Positions 47,201 to 55,202 of a stretch of 64,000 nucleotides of DNA are shown here, one piece after another. The notes under the pieces were generated by a model. That model did no database searches and was not told where the DNA came from. It worked only from the letters and a program-made list of their open reading frames with translations. Within the stretch, counting starts at the first letter, position 1. Every line of letters begins with the position of its first letter. Origin of the DNA: Chitinophaga sp. CF118. GTDB lineage: Bacteria; Bacteroidota; Bacteroidia; Chitinophagales; Chitinophagaceae. Both the position numbers and the translations under genes were made by a program. The stretch spans positions 682,001 through 746,000 of the forward strand of contig NZ_FOMK01000002.1 in assembly GCF_900112615.1 (NCBI RefSeq), given 5' to 3'.

Positions 47201-47754
47201 ATTGTTCCCCTTAGCGATCCGCTGAATGCTATGGTGCCAATAGCCGGAGCACGCGTCTGTGGAGCAGATGGACCGGAGAAACCGATAGTGTAATTGTATT
47301 GCGAACCATTGAGCAAAAGGGTGGTATCATCTTTCCATGTGAGTGCCATCCCATTGGCCACGGTGAGTGAGAGACTAGTGGTAAGCGGGGCTTGTAACCC
47401 ACTGTTGACGGCTGTGCCATCACTGTCGATACCCATCAGCGGTGCCGTATTACGGTTAATATTGGCACTGTCCTGCAGCCATATAAAAGCGCGACCTGCA
47501 CCAGAGCCGCTCAATACGCTGTATATGCTGTTAACGAATGCCGTAGCACTTTCTACACTGTTAATAACTGGTGGTACAGCTGCAAATGCGAAGCTGCCCA
47601 AATAAGTTGTACTGGCCAGTGCTTCCTTCAATTCTATTGTATCAACTCCGGTAGTGATGCCGGCTGGTATTACAAATGCAATGAAGCCAACATCGCCCGC
47701 ATTGGTTTCTGCGATGTATAACTGGTCGATAAATTGTTTGTTGAAGAAAGCCAT
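44239..47754 (-). CDS. About 1171-residue beta-rich protein of the giant cluster
   Basis: I choose the ATG at 47754 (MAFFNKQFIDQLYIAETNAG); an in-frame start at 47898 would add 48 residues (Cys-rich, unlike the rest) across the hairpin at 47866-47891. No signal peptide or family is recognised. The protein is rich in Thr, Asn, Gly and short beta-like strands; blocks include FNFTGINADGAGTMLASFF, TPEGDFTIQIPSAAE and, at the C-terminus, WYGLRFKLNMGTPGELAGK and LLIAWSPNSKGDGTYKASVG, which resemble in style the beta modules of the adjacent 3980-residue protein. The 27-base gap to that gene argues for co-transcription and a shared structure or pathway. Confidence 0.8.
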   Translation of the reverse strand: MAFFNKQFIDQLYIAETNAGDVGFIAFVIPAGITTGVDTIELKEALASTTYLGSFAFAAVPPVINSVESATAFVNSIYSVLSGSGAGRAFIWLQDSANINRNTAPLMGIDSDGTAVNSGLQAPLTTSLSLTVANGMALTWKDDTTLLLNGSQYNYTIGFSGPSAPQTRAPAIGTIAFSGSLRGTIQFSIGIQRQSLYDDFQWGFQLLYPVQEPDRNALSEWLPLADTTNAATDFIGFAVSIDPTDVFNTAYDPCRTGACTISGSYASRRTWFNFTGINADGAGTMLASFFRTVFGAAVNLLPEVSGGNTLPARLVFAGGEYTSSTTQRFLVTPEGDFTIQIPSAAESPQYLIGGMQGTEFFSITPKTDTTNGDRFRFLSCQPAYAPKFPFEVASPVKTPQDPNAPLLDSTFSSSWATFIAAEGNTIYYIAQPKGSPLFGSDGLITPQYTDLFGHNTPGFTYVADDTVTFPMLPYNGVTAGDGINSFSQEQIVTFENQVISPTRRKNVGKLSTSKSLLSATRTLQSETPQTSTTPSGLLVTLTTAGGQMQWNEVLLGQNTDNGTAYFLKFVNPDEQLVEALQTGDLMLVAANADYLGQLNGSTPGQPAFLNKMSIGSWEMTANVGQQNKYNDYRNVMLIKAKKGKLYDPADATNSLVANPSKWTQKDAFASPTNTNDDGTIMPPDNDQLVTLSQWLQNYFKQAMAQGDNKYFTKFNTIAQDENWTGILFLRMDISRLPDNLAGIMAGVTDPDAFNAHHLAVEISPVKKSGADAVLDKPSTIFGLIYYVDPDFIDDGTDTAIAPVTATTYDFRLLTLKVLFENTAVRSFESLAQLTITELLNMPVTGMSVPDNVYHNILLKGSLQITDSQTLYNLSSQGDNTFYFDNNIIHKIQISNVILSTLNTDKDGNVLSWFGMSGFIDYYLVSDEETVPVFDIFSFGNKPGEDEPNQGLKFSNLGISMAFPESDPPSKTMALDATQISFDTSHSTPRDSSIFLNFALDLQGLIIAKPLTTLSDKGYLPVIPDIALSDVSSGCWYGLRFKLNMGTPGELAGKVSLDSYLLIAWSPNSKGDGTYKASVGISLPGTGGGAKLISLQSVMKISIGQIRLTYDTSQASFLLMFTEIALQFLGMLKVPPNGSVLFYLFGNPDSGGKASGLGWYAMYKKQTSPATV

Positions 47755-47865
47755 GACGCTCAGATTACATGTGATGAAGGAGAAACAATCCGGGCATAAA
47801 ACACCCGCCAGGCAGGTACATAACGCTGTAGCCCTGCTATGGAAGCACGGAATAGAAAAGCCAAT

Positions 47866-47891
47866 GCCCGCACTGCCTGGGCAGTACGGGC
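47866..47891 (-). terminator. Internal terminator/attenuator in the giant cluster
   Basis: GCCCGCACTGCC and GGCAGTACGGGC pair with one mismatch around a 2-base loop. Read on the minus strand it lies 17 bases after the stop of the 239-residue gene and is followed by a T-rich stretch, so it would reduce read-through into the two large genes. Confidence 0.55.
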
Positions 47892-47908
47892 CTGGCATCA
47901 GTAATATT

Positions 47909-48628
47909 TTAATTAGTAAAACTTGCAGAGCAGGCTACTGCACGTTGTGTGCTGCCACCGGCGGCATTGTATCCGCTCATGAAAATTGCTACAGTGTATG
48001 TGATACCCCTGCCTATTGTCACGTTATTGAATGCAGCTCTGCCGGATGAAGAATCCGGTGAAATTGGAATTGCAGACAAGGGAGTGGTGCTGAAGTAAGA
48101 AGGGTTTCCACCTTTCCATATTGCAGCCCAGGCGCCATTGGTTTGTGGTGTAATGCCATCCGGTAATTCAAACTGGAAAGAAACGGAAGTGCTGCCAATA
48201 TTGAAATTGGAAATAGAAGGCGTAAAGATGGTACCCTGATCCCCGTTGGAAGATGCTGCTGGAATAAATGCAGTAGCACATATATTACCGTACTTCTGAA
48301 CGCTGCCGTTAAGAATGGAGCCTACAGCATACCCAATGATATAACTGTTGTTATTCACATTAAGGCCGGTAAAAGACGCAGAACCGGAAGGTGTGTTTGT
48401 TGGTACCGGAAAGGTTTTGAGCGGTTCTGTATTCCATGGAATGGTATCATAATTCTGCCAGATGGCAAGGAAGTTGCCATAAGTGTTCGGCTGGTTGCCG
48501 GGCATTGTGTCATAGTCTACATCAATTGCTTCTGCAGACACGTTAGAGATATTGATCGTTGTAGTCAACGAGTCAGAGGCCGTGAGAGCTACAAGCACTT
48601 TCTGTGCTTCTAAATTTTGTGTTTCCAT
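47909..48628 (-). CDS. Small two-domain beta protein B of the giant cluster
   Basis: 239 residues, no signal peptide. Two tandem domains of about 100 residues: the first with DYDTMPGNQPNTYGNFLAIW then IPWNTEPL and YIIGYAVGS, the second with TPQTNGAWAAIWKGG then TTPLSAIPI and YTVAIFMSGYNAAGG. It is a paralogue of the next upstream gene, with the same two-domain plan. The pattern (Y..PG..P..Y.N..AIW....P...PL) is reminiscent of Ig-like SKICH/CALCOCO folds with W-I-G-(I/L)-(W/F/Y), but I do not recognise the family. The hairpin directly downstream may uncouple its expression from the large genes. Confidence 0.75.
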   Translation of the reverse strand: METQNLEAQKVLVALTASDSLTTTINISNVSAEAIDVDYDTMPGNQPNTYGNFLAIWQNYDTIPWNTEPLKTFPVPTNTPSGSASFTGLNVNNNSYIIGYAVGSILNGSVQKYGNICATAFIPAASSNGDQGTIFTPSISNFNIGSTSVSFQFELPDGITPQTNGAWAAIWKGGNPSYFSTTPLSAIPISPDSSSGRAAFNNVTIGRGITYTVAIFMSGYNAAGGSTQRAVACSASFTN

Positions 48629-48670
48629 TGTTTTGGTGTTTTTTTTGTTGATTAAAAGAACGAGGTGATC

Positions 48671-49399
48671 TTATGTTCCCGTGACGGGTGTAGATGTGTT
48701 GAAGTTGAGTATGGCTGCCGCCATGGTATTCTCTTTGCCCATAAAATAAATGAGCGTATAGTTTGAATTAATGCCCAGCGGTACGTTATTCATACCTACG
48801 GTACCTTCGCTGGCATTGCTGTTGATCATTACAGTTGAAACAGGCGCAACGGCACTGTAAGGAGACGCATACCCCTTCCATAGCCCGATCCAGTTGTTAT
48901 ATTGCTGCGGCAGATATCCTCCCAGTGTCTGATAGTGGATAGAAAGTGAACTGGTGCCCAGATAATTCAGGCTGATGCTTACCTGCGTTGGTGCTGCAAG
49001 GAGACCACCGGCAGATATAATGCTGCTGCAACAGATATTGGTTATATCAGGCCCTACTCCATAGCCTACTATATAGGCGCTACTTGTGATCGTAAGCCCG
49101 CTTATAACCAGAGTACCTTGCTGTGAGTTCTGTCCTATCGGCAATTGCGCCAGAGGCATGGCCGTCCACGGTATCATGGAATCTTGCCATATAGCAACAA
49201 AATTTTTGTAGGTTGCCGGCTGATTGCCCGGCAGGCCCTTATAGCTTACGGTTACAGTGTCCCCGTCAAAATAAGGAATGGATACAGAACAGAGTTCAAG
49301 GCTTGTCGAATTCAACCCGACCATAAGCCGTTGAGCAGCAGGAACAGACACGGTAGCTTCAATGCTTCCGTTTACTTGGGGCACTTCATCCTTTTTCAT
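48671..49399 (-). CDS. Small two-domain beta protein A of the giant cluster
   Basis: 242 residues from the ATG at 49399 (MKKDEVPQVNGSIEATVSVP); a start at 49444 would add 15 residues without support. Domain 1: SYKGLPGNQPATYKNFVAIW, then DSMIPWTAMPLAQLPIG and YIVGYGVG. Domain 2: QTLGGYLPQQYNNWIGLWKG, then VAPVSTVMINSNASEG and YTLIYFMGKENTMAAA. Paralogous to the downstream gene, 42 bases away. First gene of the cluster. No signal peptide. Repeated NWIGLW/NFVAIW cores suggest four related sandwich domains across the two proteins; their partner may be the giant protein (inference). Confidence 0.75.
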   Translation of the reverse strand: MKKDEVPQVNGSIEATVSVPAAQRLMVGLNSTSLELCSVSIPYFDGDTVTVSYKGLPGNQPATYKNFVAIWQDSMIPWTAMPLAQLPIGQNSQQGTLVISGLTITSSAYIVGYGVGPDITNICCSSIISAGGLLAAPTQVSISLNYLGTSSLSIHYQTLGGYLPQQYNNWIGLWKGYASPYSAVAPVSTVMINSNASEGTVGMNNVPLGINSNYTLIYFMGKENTMAAAILNFNTSTPVTGT

Positions 49400-49763
49400 G
49401 CTTACATGGTTATTGTCTGAACAATATGGGGCAACTACATACACAGCCCATGGCTGTTAATTTGCTTTGTTTTCTAAGGTGATTTTTATTCTTGTATTCT
49501 TTTTGATTCTGCTTTATGTATACAGATGATTATTTATTGGTGATAACTTCTTGAGGAAATTGAAGGTATATTAAATTTCAATTTAAACGTCATTAATTTT
49601 GTATTTCTTCTACATCTAAATATTCTACATGTAAAGTCAGTTTTATCATATGCTCTTTAAACGCATAGATTTAAATTGACATGCTTTTCATTGCAACAGC
49701 CCGCCTGATACCTGGTTACCTGTGCAGTACGGTTAATTTCTCAAACTTAATATCGTGTAACGC
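49400..49763. other. Intergenic upstream of the giant cluster
   Basis: About 360 AT-rich bases. No exact TAnnTTTG box on the minus strand and no coding frame were found. The promoter of the four-gene cluster should lie here. Confidence 0.4.
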
Positions 49764-50147
49764 TTATTTTTCCACTTCAATAATCTCCCATCTTCCTGTG
49801 TTTTTAGCAACATCAATAAGCTTTTGTCCATGCTCAGTCATCAACCGTTTATCGATAAGTTTCTCTGCCCGCTCCCTGTTGATTTTACTCCATGTACTTT
49901 TAGGGTTGCGGGGTGTAAAAGTCAGATAGAAGCTTTCAGGATCCCTTTTTTTCTTCAAACTGTCAATCCAGCCAAAACATAACGCTTCTTCCACGGCATC
50001 GCTGTTGCTCACACTCTGTACTTTACTTTTTTTATGATAAAGAATTAACCACACAGATTTTTCATTCCGGCTATTTTGTTTCAGCCATTCTCGCCAGTCA
50101 GATCTGGTTTCGGCGTAGATTGCCTGTTTCCCATCTTTTGTTTCCAT
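49764..50147 (-). CDS. YdeI/OmpD-associated-family protein
   Basis: 127 residues. SDWREWLKQNSRNEKSVWLI followed by KSKVQSVSNSDAVEEALCFG, then WIDSLKK and FTPRNPKSTWSKINRERAEK are the conserved blocks of the YdeI/OmpD-associated family. Usual members are about 190 residues; the C-terminal part (bacteriocin-protection-like) is missing, so this is a short form. Function is not established. It starts 2 bases after the VOC gene stop and is co-transcribed with it. Confidence 0.85.
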   Translation of the reverse strand: METKDGKQAIYAETRSDWREWLKQNSRNEKSVWLILYHKKSKVQSVSNSDAVEEALCFGWIDSLKKKRDPESFYLTFTPRNPKSTWSKINRERAEKLIDKRLMTEHGQKLIDVAKNTGRWEIIEVEK

Positions 50148-50149
50148 AA

Positions 50150-50578
50150 TTAACCTTTTGTATTGATTTGATTGAGTATTTCCAGGTAATGTACATTGGT
50201 CATTATCCCCAGGATATTCCCAAAGGGGTCAATTACGGAAGCAGTAACAAATGCTCCTTTTCCTCCGCTATGGTCAGTGATTGGCTGATACAGCGTTGCT
50301 CCTACAGCAATCAGCTTGTCAAGCGTTTCTTTTAGATCATCAACGTGCCAGTAAGCTATAGCACCTGCAGGATTATTTGCTGAACCTTTAGGAGCATAAG
50401 TGCTGTCAATTATACCCAGTTCATGTTGATAGTCTCCAATACGAAACTCCGTATACCCGGGAACATTAAAATAAGGTTCAACTCCTAATAACTCACTATA
50501 CCATTTTTTCGCAGCGTCAAGATCTGTTGCATAGAAACTAACGGTTGCCAGACCGCGTAAGATTGGTGATTTTTCCAT
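50150..50578 (-). CDS. VOC-family (glyoxalase/bleomycin-resistance-like) protein
   Basis: 142 residues with the paired beta-alpha-beta-beta-beta modules of the vicinal-oxygen-chelate fold: VSFYATDLDAAKKWYSELLG then FRIGDYQHELGIID, and AIAYWHVDDLKETLDKLIAV then FVTASVIDPFGNILGIM. His and Glu positions compatible with metal binding are present (H in YQHELG, H in YWHVDD), but the substrate is unknown. First gene of a two-gene operon with the YdeI-like protein, with a -7 box at 50607-50614. Confidence 0.88.
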   Translation of the reverse strand: MEKSPILRGLATVSFYATDLDAAKKWYSELLGVEPYFNVPGYTEFRIGDYQHELGIIDSTYAPKGSANNPAGAIAYWHVDDLKETLDKLIAVGATLYQPITDHSGGKGAFVTASVIDPFGNILGIMTNVHYLEILNQINTKG

Positions 50579-51140
50579 TTTCTGTTGTTTTAGGTAATTG
50601 TTTAAACAAAGGTAAATGGGGGTAGTGACAACCCTGTGTCAGGGGTGATAAGATTATTTTCAATATTTCAGCCCTATAAGCAGCATAGTCATTACAATAT
50701 ATGTTTCACTGATCTCGAAATACTCCATTGCCTCATAGCAGTTAAAAGTATGTTTTTTACCCTGAAACCTGTCAGTTACCTATTAGATTTTTCGGTACAA
50801 GCCTCTATATAAAACATTGATTATAAAATATATAATTCTAAACCCAGTTAGATTTTTTTATCGGCAGAGGCTATTTCAGCCTATCTTATTCAATTAATCA
50901 TTTACTTTGATCTATCGCTTAAAACATCATAACCCGAGTTGGCCTATAATGAAATTTCCGTTTTTATGTTCATTAACCAGATTGTTAAGCCCAAAAAAAT
51001 TCTATGATTAATACCCTATTACTAAACAATTAACCCAAGCCTAAAAGTTTATGAAAAAATCTCCAGAGTCAAAACCCAAACAATGATTACTGATTGTAAG
51101 ACTATAAATCCGATTTGTCAATTCTCTCAAAATAAAACCT
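50579..51140. other. Intergenic region between the VOC operon and the SGNH esterase
   Basis: About 560 AT-rich bases. They hold the promoter box of the VOC operon at the left end; otherwise no coding frame, RNA gene or clear promoter for the esterase was recognised. Confidence 0.4.
50607..50614 (-). promoter_or_regulatory. -7 promoter box of the VOC/YdeI operon
   Basis: CAAAGGTA on the plus strand is TACCTTTG on the minus strand, matching TAnnTTTG about 29 bases before the ATG at 50578. No TTG at the ideal distance was found. An inverted repeat ACCCTGTGTCAGGGGT lies just upstream. Confidence 0.4.
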
Positions 51141-54100
51141 ATGAAAAAACTATTTTTTTATTTATTGATTCTCTGTCTTAGCACGTTTGATACCTATGCT
51201 CAAACCCTTAGAACTTTTTATGTTGATTTCGGACCCAATGATGTTACCAATGGTAACATCACCATCAGTCCCGACATAAATGGCAATTACTGGAACAATG
51301 TTACGAATACCAGCACAACGGCCCCTTCGGTATATCTGTTAACAAGCAGGAACGCATCGTCCGGTGCATTAATAAACATTACTTCCGGGTTTAGCTCAAA
51401 CGGTATTAATAATGGCGGTTTATTAGCACCTAATGCGGCACTCTTAAAGGATTTTGCGATTAATACAGCTACGCAGGATTATTTTCATACTGAAAATACC
51501 GCGGCTTTTATAATAAAGGGTTTGGATGTTAGCAAGGGGTATGTTTTTAATTTTTTTGCTACCCGGAATGATCCTGAGGTACGCAAGTCAAATTATACAC
51601 TTGCTGGTAAAACCACCTATAGCGCCACACTTCAAACCTCCGGAACGAATTTAGGAGGAACAGGGTACAATGGTAATAACAGTACTATTTTAATTACGGG
51701 TACTATTGCCCCCGATGCAAAGGGCCAGATAGCCATTACTGTAAAAAGGGAACTTGGTAGTTTCGCCTATATTGGTGCGCTGAAAATTGAGGAAGTCAGG
51801 CTGCCTGTTACTGCTTTAAAAACAGTGTATATTGATTTTGGACCGAATGATGTAGTCAATGGAAATACTACCACCAGTCCCGATAAGAATGGCAATTACT
51901 GGAACAATGTAACCAATATCAATACCTCAGCCCCTCAGGTAAATCTGGTAGATAAAGCGAATGCACTTACCGGGGCGTATATTAAAATCACTTCAGGGTT
52001 TCTTTCCAATGGTATTCAAAACGGAGGTTTATTATCACCAGATGCTGGTTTATTAGGTGATTTTGCTATTCCTACAGCTACACAGGATTATTTTCACACA
52101 ACCGCATCTTCCACTCTTTCTATAAGAGGTTTAGATAAAACAAAAGGCTACGTTTTTAATTTGTTTGGAAGTCGAAATGACCCCGAGAAACGAATCACCA
52201 CGTATTCACTGACGGGCACTACATTCTACAACGGAACTTTGCAAACCTCCGGAACCGATTTGGGAGGAACAGGTTATCATGGCAATACGAAAACCATTCT
52301 GACTTCAGATATCATCATACCTGATGATAATGGTCAGATAAATCTTACAGTCACCAAAACTGAAGGATCGTTCGGCTATCTGGGAGTGATGAAAATGAAT
52401 CAGGTTGATCCTGTTGCTTTTGAGCCTTATTGTACTACAAAGGATATTAGTCGCATAGCCATTATGGGATCTTCTGTTCCGTCAGGAACAGGTGCCACTA
52501 ACAATCAGGGATATGCGCAATTATATGCCCAACTGCTTACTACCCGGGCAAACAGCGGTGTGGGTCAACCATGGAATGTGTCGAATATTTCAATCGGTGG
52601 TAACAACACCATTAGTGTTATAAACCGGTGGGATAAAGACTTATTACCACTCTGCAGCAAATATGTAATTTATGCACTTTCATTAGGAAATGAAGGTATT
52701 ACTTCAGGCGGACAGGCAACATTCAACCAGTTCAGAGATAACTTGCAATTGCTTATAAATAAAGCAAGACAACAGGGTATTGAACCCATTATAACCAATT
52801 GTTACAGCCGTGAAGACTACGGACCTACGGAATACAATTATATTAAGCAGATGAATTTACTGATTCATTCCTGGAATGTGGCTAGTGTAAATTTGTTAGG
52901 AGCGCTGGACAATGGAGCGGGCAAATGGGCTACGGGCTACAAAAGTGACGATCTGCATCCCAACGATGCCGGGCATCTTGAGTTTGAGTATGCAATTGTC
53001 CCTTCGTTGTTCGATGCCTTAAAAGCAGGAAAATCCCAGCCCTACAAGGTGGACGGTACATCGTTAAGCTTAAGCCCGGCCAGCGGTTATAAGCTTCAGA
53101 TTAAGCCGGAAGAAATCCTTCATTCCTTTACCCTTTCTTATGATATACAAACTTCATCTACAGGGCAGGTGGCAGAGATAAGTACGGCTGCAGGGCTGAA
53201 TAAATTAGTTATCAATGCTTCAGGTAAAATGGATTATTCGTCGGCCTCTTCAACCGGCATTCCAGGACTTACTGTTCTTAACGACAATCAATGGCATAAA
53301 GTAACGCTAACGCATTATTATGCTATGGGTAAAACATTATTGTATATCGATAAGGTACTACAAGGCTCCATAGCTGAAAAAATTGTTACCACCACCTTCG
53401 ACTTAAATGGATCAAATGCCCCGGCGGCAAATTACAGAACCTTACTCTTCTATCGTTCTGCTATGGCTGCCGAAGAAATAAACGCAATGGTTGATGCTAA
53501 TCTACTGAAATCAAGTCTCGAAATTTATTCACCGCTTGATGGTGCTAATGTATTTAGTGCAGATCCCATCGTAAACCTGGCACAGAGTACAAATAAGGTA
53601 AGGAAAGTGAATCTTATTTCAGGTACATATTACCTCCAAAACCGTTTCAGCAATTTGTACATGGATGTTGATGATAATCTGATTACGCAGGATGGTGCCA
53701 ATATCCAGCAATGGGGCTTTATGGGTACAACCAATCAGCAATTTACGTTTACTCATTTAGGTAATGATGTCTATAAAATTATCTGCGTCAAATCCGGAAA
53801 ATCGATTGATGTATCCGAAGTCAGTACTGCAGATGGTGCCAATGTACAACAATGGGGTTATGGCAGTGGAGCAAATCAACAATTTTCAATGGTGCCTGTT
53901 GATAACGATTATTATAAAATAGTAGCAAAACACAGTGGTAAACTTGTTGAGGTTTCCGACTACAGTACTGTTAATGGAGGGAATGTTCAGCAATGGACGG
54001 ATGTTAATCAAATCAGCGGTCAGTGGAAATTAGTTCGACTGAGTGCAGCGATGCCGGCCACAATTGGTAGCATCACGAAAAGAGATGATATAGCCGGTAT

Positions 54101-54308
54101 TTCAGTATATCCTAACCCGGCCATGACCACACTTTACGTAGGTGGAGTTAAGAACTTTGTAAATATTGAAGTATATAATAGTTCAGGTCAATTGCAGATA
54201 TCATCCTTTGGAACATCTATCGCGGTTGACCAGCTGAAGACCGGTATGTATTTCGTAAAACTGAAATCAAAGGGAATACATCAGGTGTTAAAATTTATCA
54301 AGCAATAA
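51141..54308 (+). CDS. Modular secreted SGNH esterase with ricin-type lectin domain and T9SS tail
   Basis: 1055 residues. A signal peptide (about 1-20). Two tandem modules of about 200 residues each, both opening with (Y)VDFGPND and carrying GNYWNNVTN and TATQDYFHT. An SGNH hydrolase domain (about 437-640): Ser in IMGSSVPSG near 444, SIGGNNT, SLGNEG and DDLHPNDAGH near 603. A concanavalin/LamG-like domain (about 645-805, NDNQWHKVTLTHYYAMGK). A ricin-type beta-trefoil (about 830-970) with three QQW(G/T) repeats (IQQWGF, VQQWGY, VQQWTD). A Por-type C-terminal signal (VYPNPAMTTLYVGG...KTGMYFVKLKS). It is exported by type IX secretion and probably deacylates a plant or cell-wall polysaccharide; that target is inference. 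Confidence 0.9.
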   Translation: MKKLFFYLLILCLSTFDTYAQTLRTFYVDFGPNDVTNGNITISPDINGNYWNNVTNTSTTAPSVYLLTSRNASSGALINITSGFSSNGINNGGLLAPNAALLKDFAINTATQDYFHTENTAAFIIKGLDVSKGYVFNFFATRNDPEVRKSNYTLAGKTTYSATLQTSGTNLGGTGYNGNNSTILITGTIAPDAKGQIAITVKRELGSFAYIGALKIEEVRLPVTALKTVYIDFGPNDVVNGNTTTSPDKNGNYWNNVTNINTSAPQVNLVDKANALTGAYIKITSGFLSNGIQNGGLLSPDAGLLGDFAIPTATQDYFHTTASSTLSIRGLDKTKGYVFNLFGSRNDPEKRITTYSLTGTTFYNGTLQTSGTDLGGTGYHGNTKTILTSDIIIPDDNGQINLTVTKTEGSFGYLGVMKMNQVDPVAFEPYCTTKDISRIAIMGSSVPSGTGATNNQGYAQLYAQLLTTRANSGVGQPWNVSNISIGGNNTISVINRWDKDLLPLCSKYVIYALSLGNEGITSGGQATFNQFRDNLQLLINKARQQGIEPIITNCYSREDYGPTEYNYIKQMNLLIHSWNVASVNLLGALDNGAGKWATGYKSDDLHPNDAGHLEFEYAIVPSLFDALKAGKSQPYKVDGTSLSLSPASGYKLQIKPEEILHSFTLSYDIQTSSTGQVAEISTAAGLNKLVINASGKMDYSSASSTGIPGLTVLNDNQWHKVTLTHYYAMGKTLLYIDKVLQGSIAEKIVTTTFDLNGSNAPAANYRTLLFYRSAMAAEEINAMVDANLLKSSLEIYSPLDGANVFSADPIVNLAQSTNKVRKVNLISGTYYLQNRFSNLYMDVDDNLITQDGANIQQWGFMGTTNQQFTFTHLGNDVYKIICVKSGKSIDVSEVSTADGANVQQWGYGSGANQQFSMVPVDNDYYKIVAKHSGKLVEVSDYSTVNGGNVQQWTDVNQISGQWKLVRLSAAMPATIGSITKRDDIAGISVYPNPAMTTLYVGGVKNFVNIEVYNSSGQLQISSFGTSIAVDQLKTGMYFVKLKSKGIHQVLKFIKQ

Positions 54309-54327
54309 TCTCAATTTATATAAATTG

Positions 54328-54373
54328 AAAATGGGAATAATTAAGCATAATCCTGCTTAATTATTCCCATTTT
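54328..54373. terminator. Bidirectional terminator
   Basis: AAAATGGGAATAATTAAGCA and TGCTTAATTATTCCCATTTT form a perfect 20-bp stem with a 6-base loop, between the convergent esterase gene and ABC permease gene. Confidence 0.85.
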
Positions 54374-54434
54374 ATCTGACGGGCAAAAGCTTTGGAATTT
54401 TGTCATTTTGTACCACCTCAATAAAAACAATCTC

Positions 54435-55202
54435 TTACCCCCGTTTTTTATACACCCTCATCGCAAAGGTATAAGCTATGAGCATAATCCCTGCGCACCA
54501 TGCAAGCGCAATCCATATTTCATTGCCTACCGGCTGATTTGACAGTAACGCGCGTACGGCTTCCACAATCGAAGTTACCGGTTGATTTTCGGCAAAAGCG
54601 CGAACAGGCCCCGGCATGGACTTCGTTGGCACAAACGCCGAGCTTATTAACGGCAGGAAGTGAATTGGATAGGCAATTACACCTGCTCCATCCACCGATT
54701 TTGCGGACAATCCGGCAATCGCGGCAATCCATGTCAAGGCCAGTGTGAACAGTGCAAGTATACCGGCCACGGCAAACCATGACAAGACTCCTGCCGGTGA
54801 ACGGAAGCCCATGATGAGCGCTACGAGAATAATTACGACAAGCGAAATCGCATTGGATACCAACGAGGTCAGCGCGTGTCCCCATATCGCGGCCGAGCGC
54901 GCAATCGGCATCGAATGGAAGCGCTCGAATATTCCCCGTTGTACATCGTTAAACAGGCGGTAAGATGTATAACCCACGCTATTGGCAATGGCAATTAGCA
55001 GTATACCAGGCAATAGGTAATTCACATAATTATCCGTGCCGGTTTGAATTGCACCACCTAACACATAGACGAATAACAGCATCATCGCAATAGGCATGAT
55101 GGTTACCGTAATGATGGTATCCATGCTGCGAAAAATATGGCGCATGGAACGTCCAAGCATCACGCCCATATCCATAAAAAAATAGTTCTTTATCGTTTCC
55201 AT
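54435..55202 (-). CDS. ABC-2 type transporter permease (DrrB-like)
   Basis: 255 residues, about six membrane segments (for example IMPIAMMLLFVYVLGGAI, IILVALIMGF, ALTWIAAIAGLSAKS, IALAWCAGIMLIAYTFAM). NYLLPGILLIAIANSVGYTS and the FHSMPIARSA stretch fit the daunorubicin-resistance DrrB family. The start immediately follows the ATPase stop with no gap, so translation is coupled. With the ATPase it would form a drug- or lipid-exporting pair. The base composition is richer in GC than its neighbours and the sequence style is Firmicutes-like; transfer is inferred, not computed. Confidence 0.88.
   Translation of the reverse strand: METIKNYFFMDMGVMLGRSMRHIFRSMDTIITVTIMPIAMMLLFVYVLGGAIQTGTDNYVNYLLPGILLIAIANSVGYTSYRLFNDVQRGIFERFHSMPIARSAAIWGHALTSLVSNAISLVVIILVALIMGFRSPAGVLSWFAVAGILALFTLALTWIAAIAGLSAKSVDGAGVIAYPIHFLPLISSAFVPTKSMPGPVRAFAENQPVTSIVEAVRALLSNQPVGNEIWIALAWCAGIMLIAYTFAMRVYKKRG

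Noticed and set aside
47755..47898. N-terminal extension of the 1171-residue protein to 47898
   Set aside because: The extension is Cys-rich, unlike the rest, and would run over the hairpin at 47866-47891; the ATG at 47754 is more natural.
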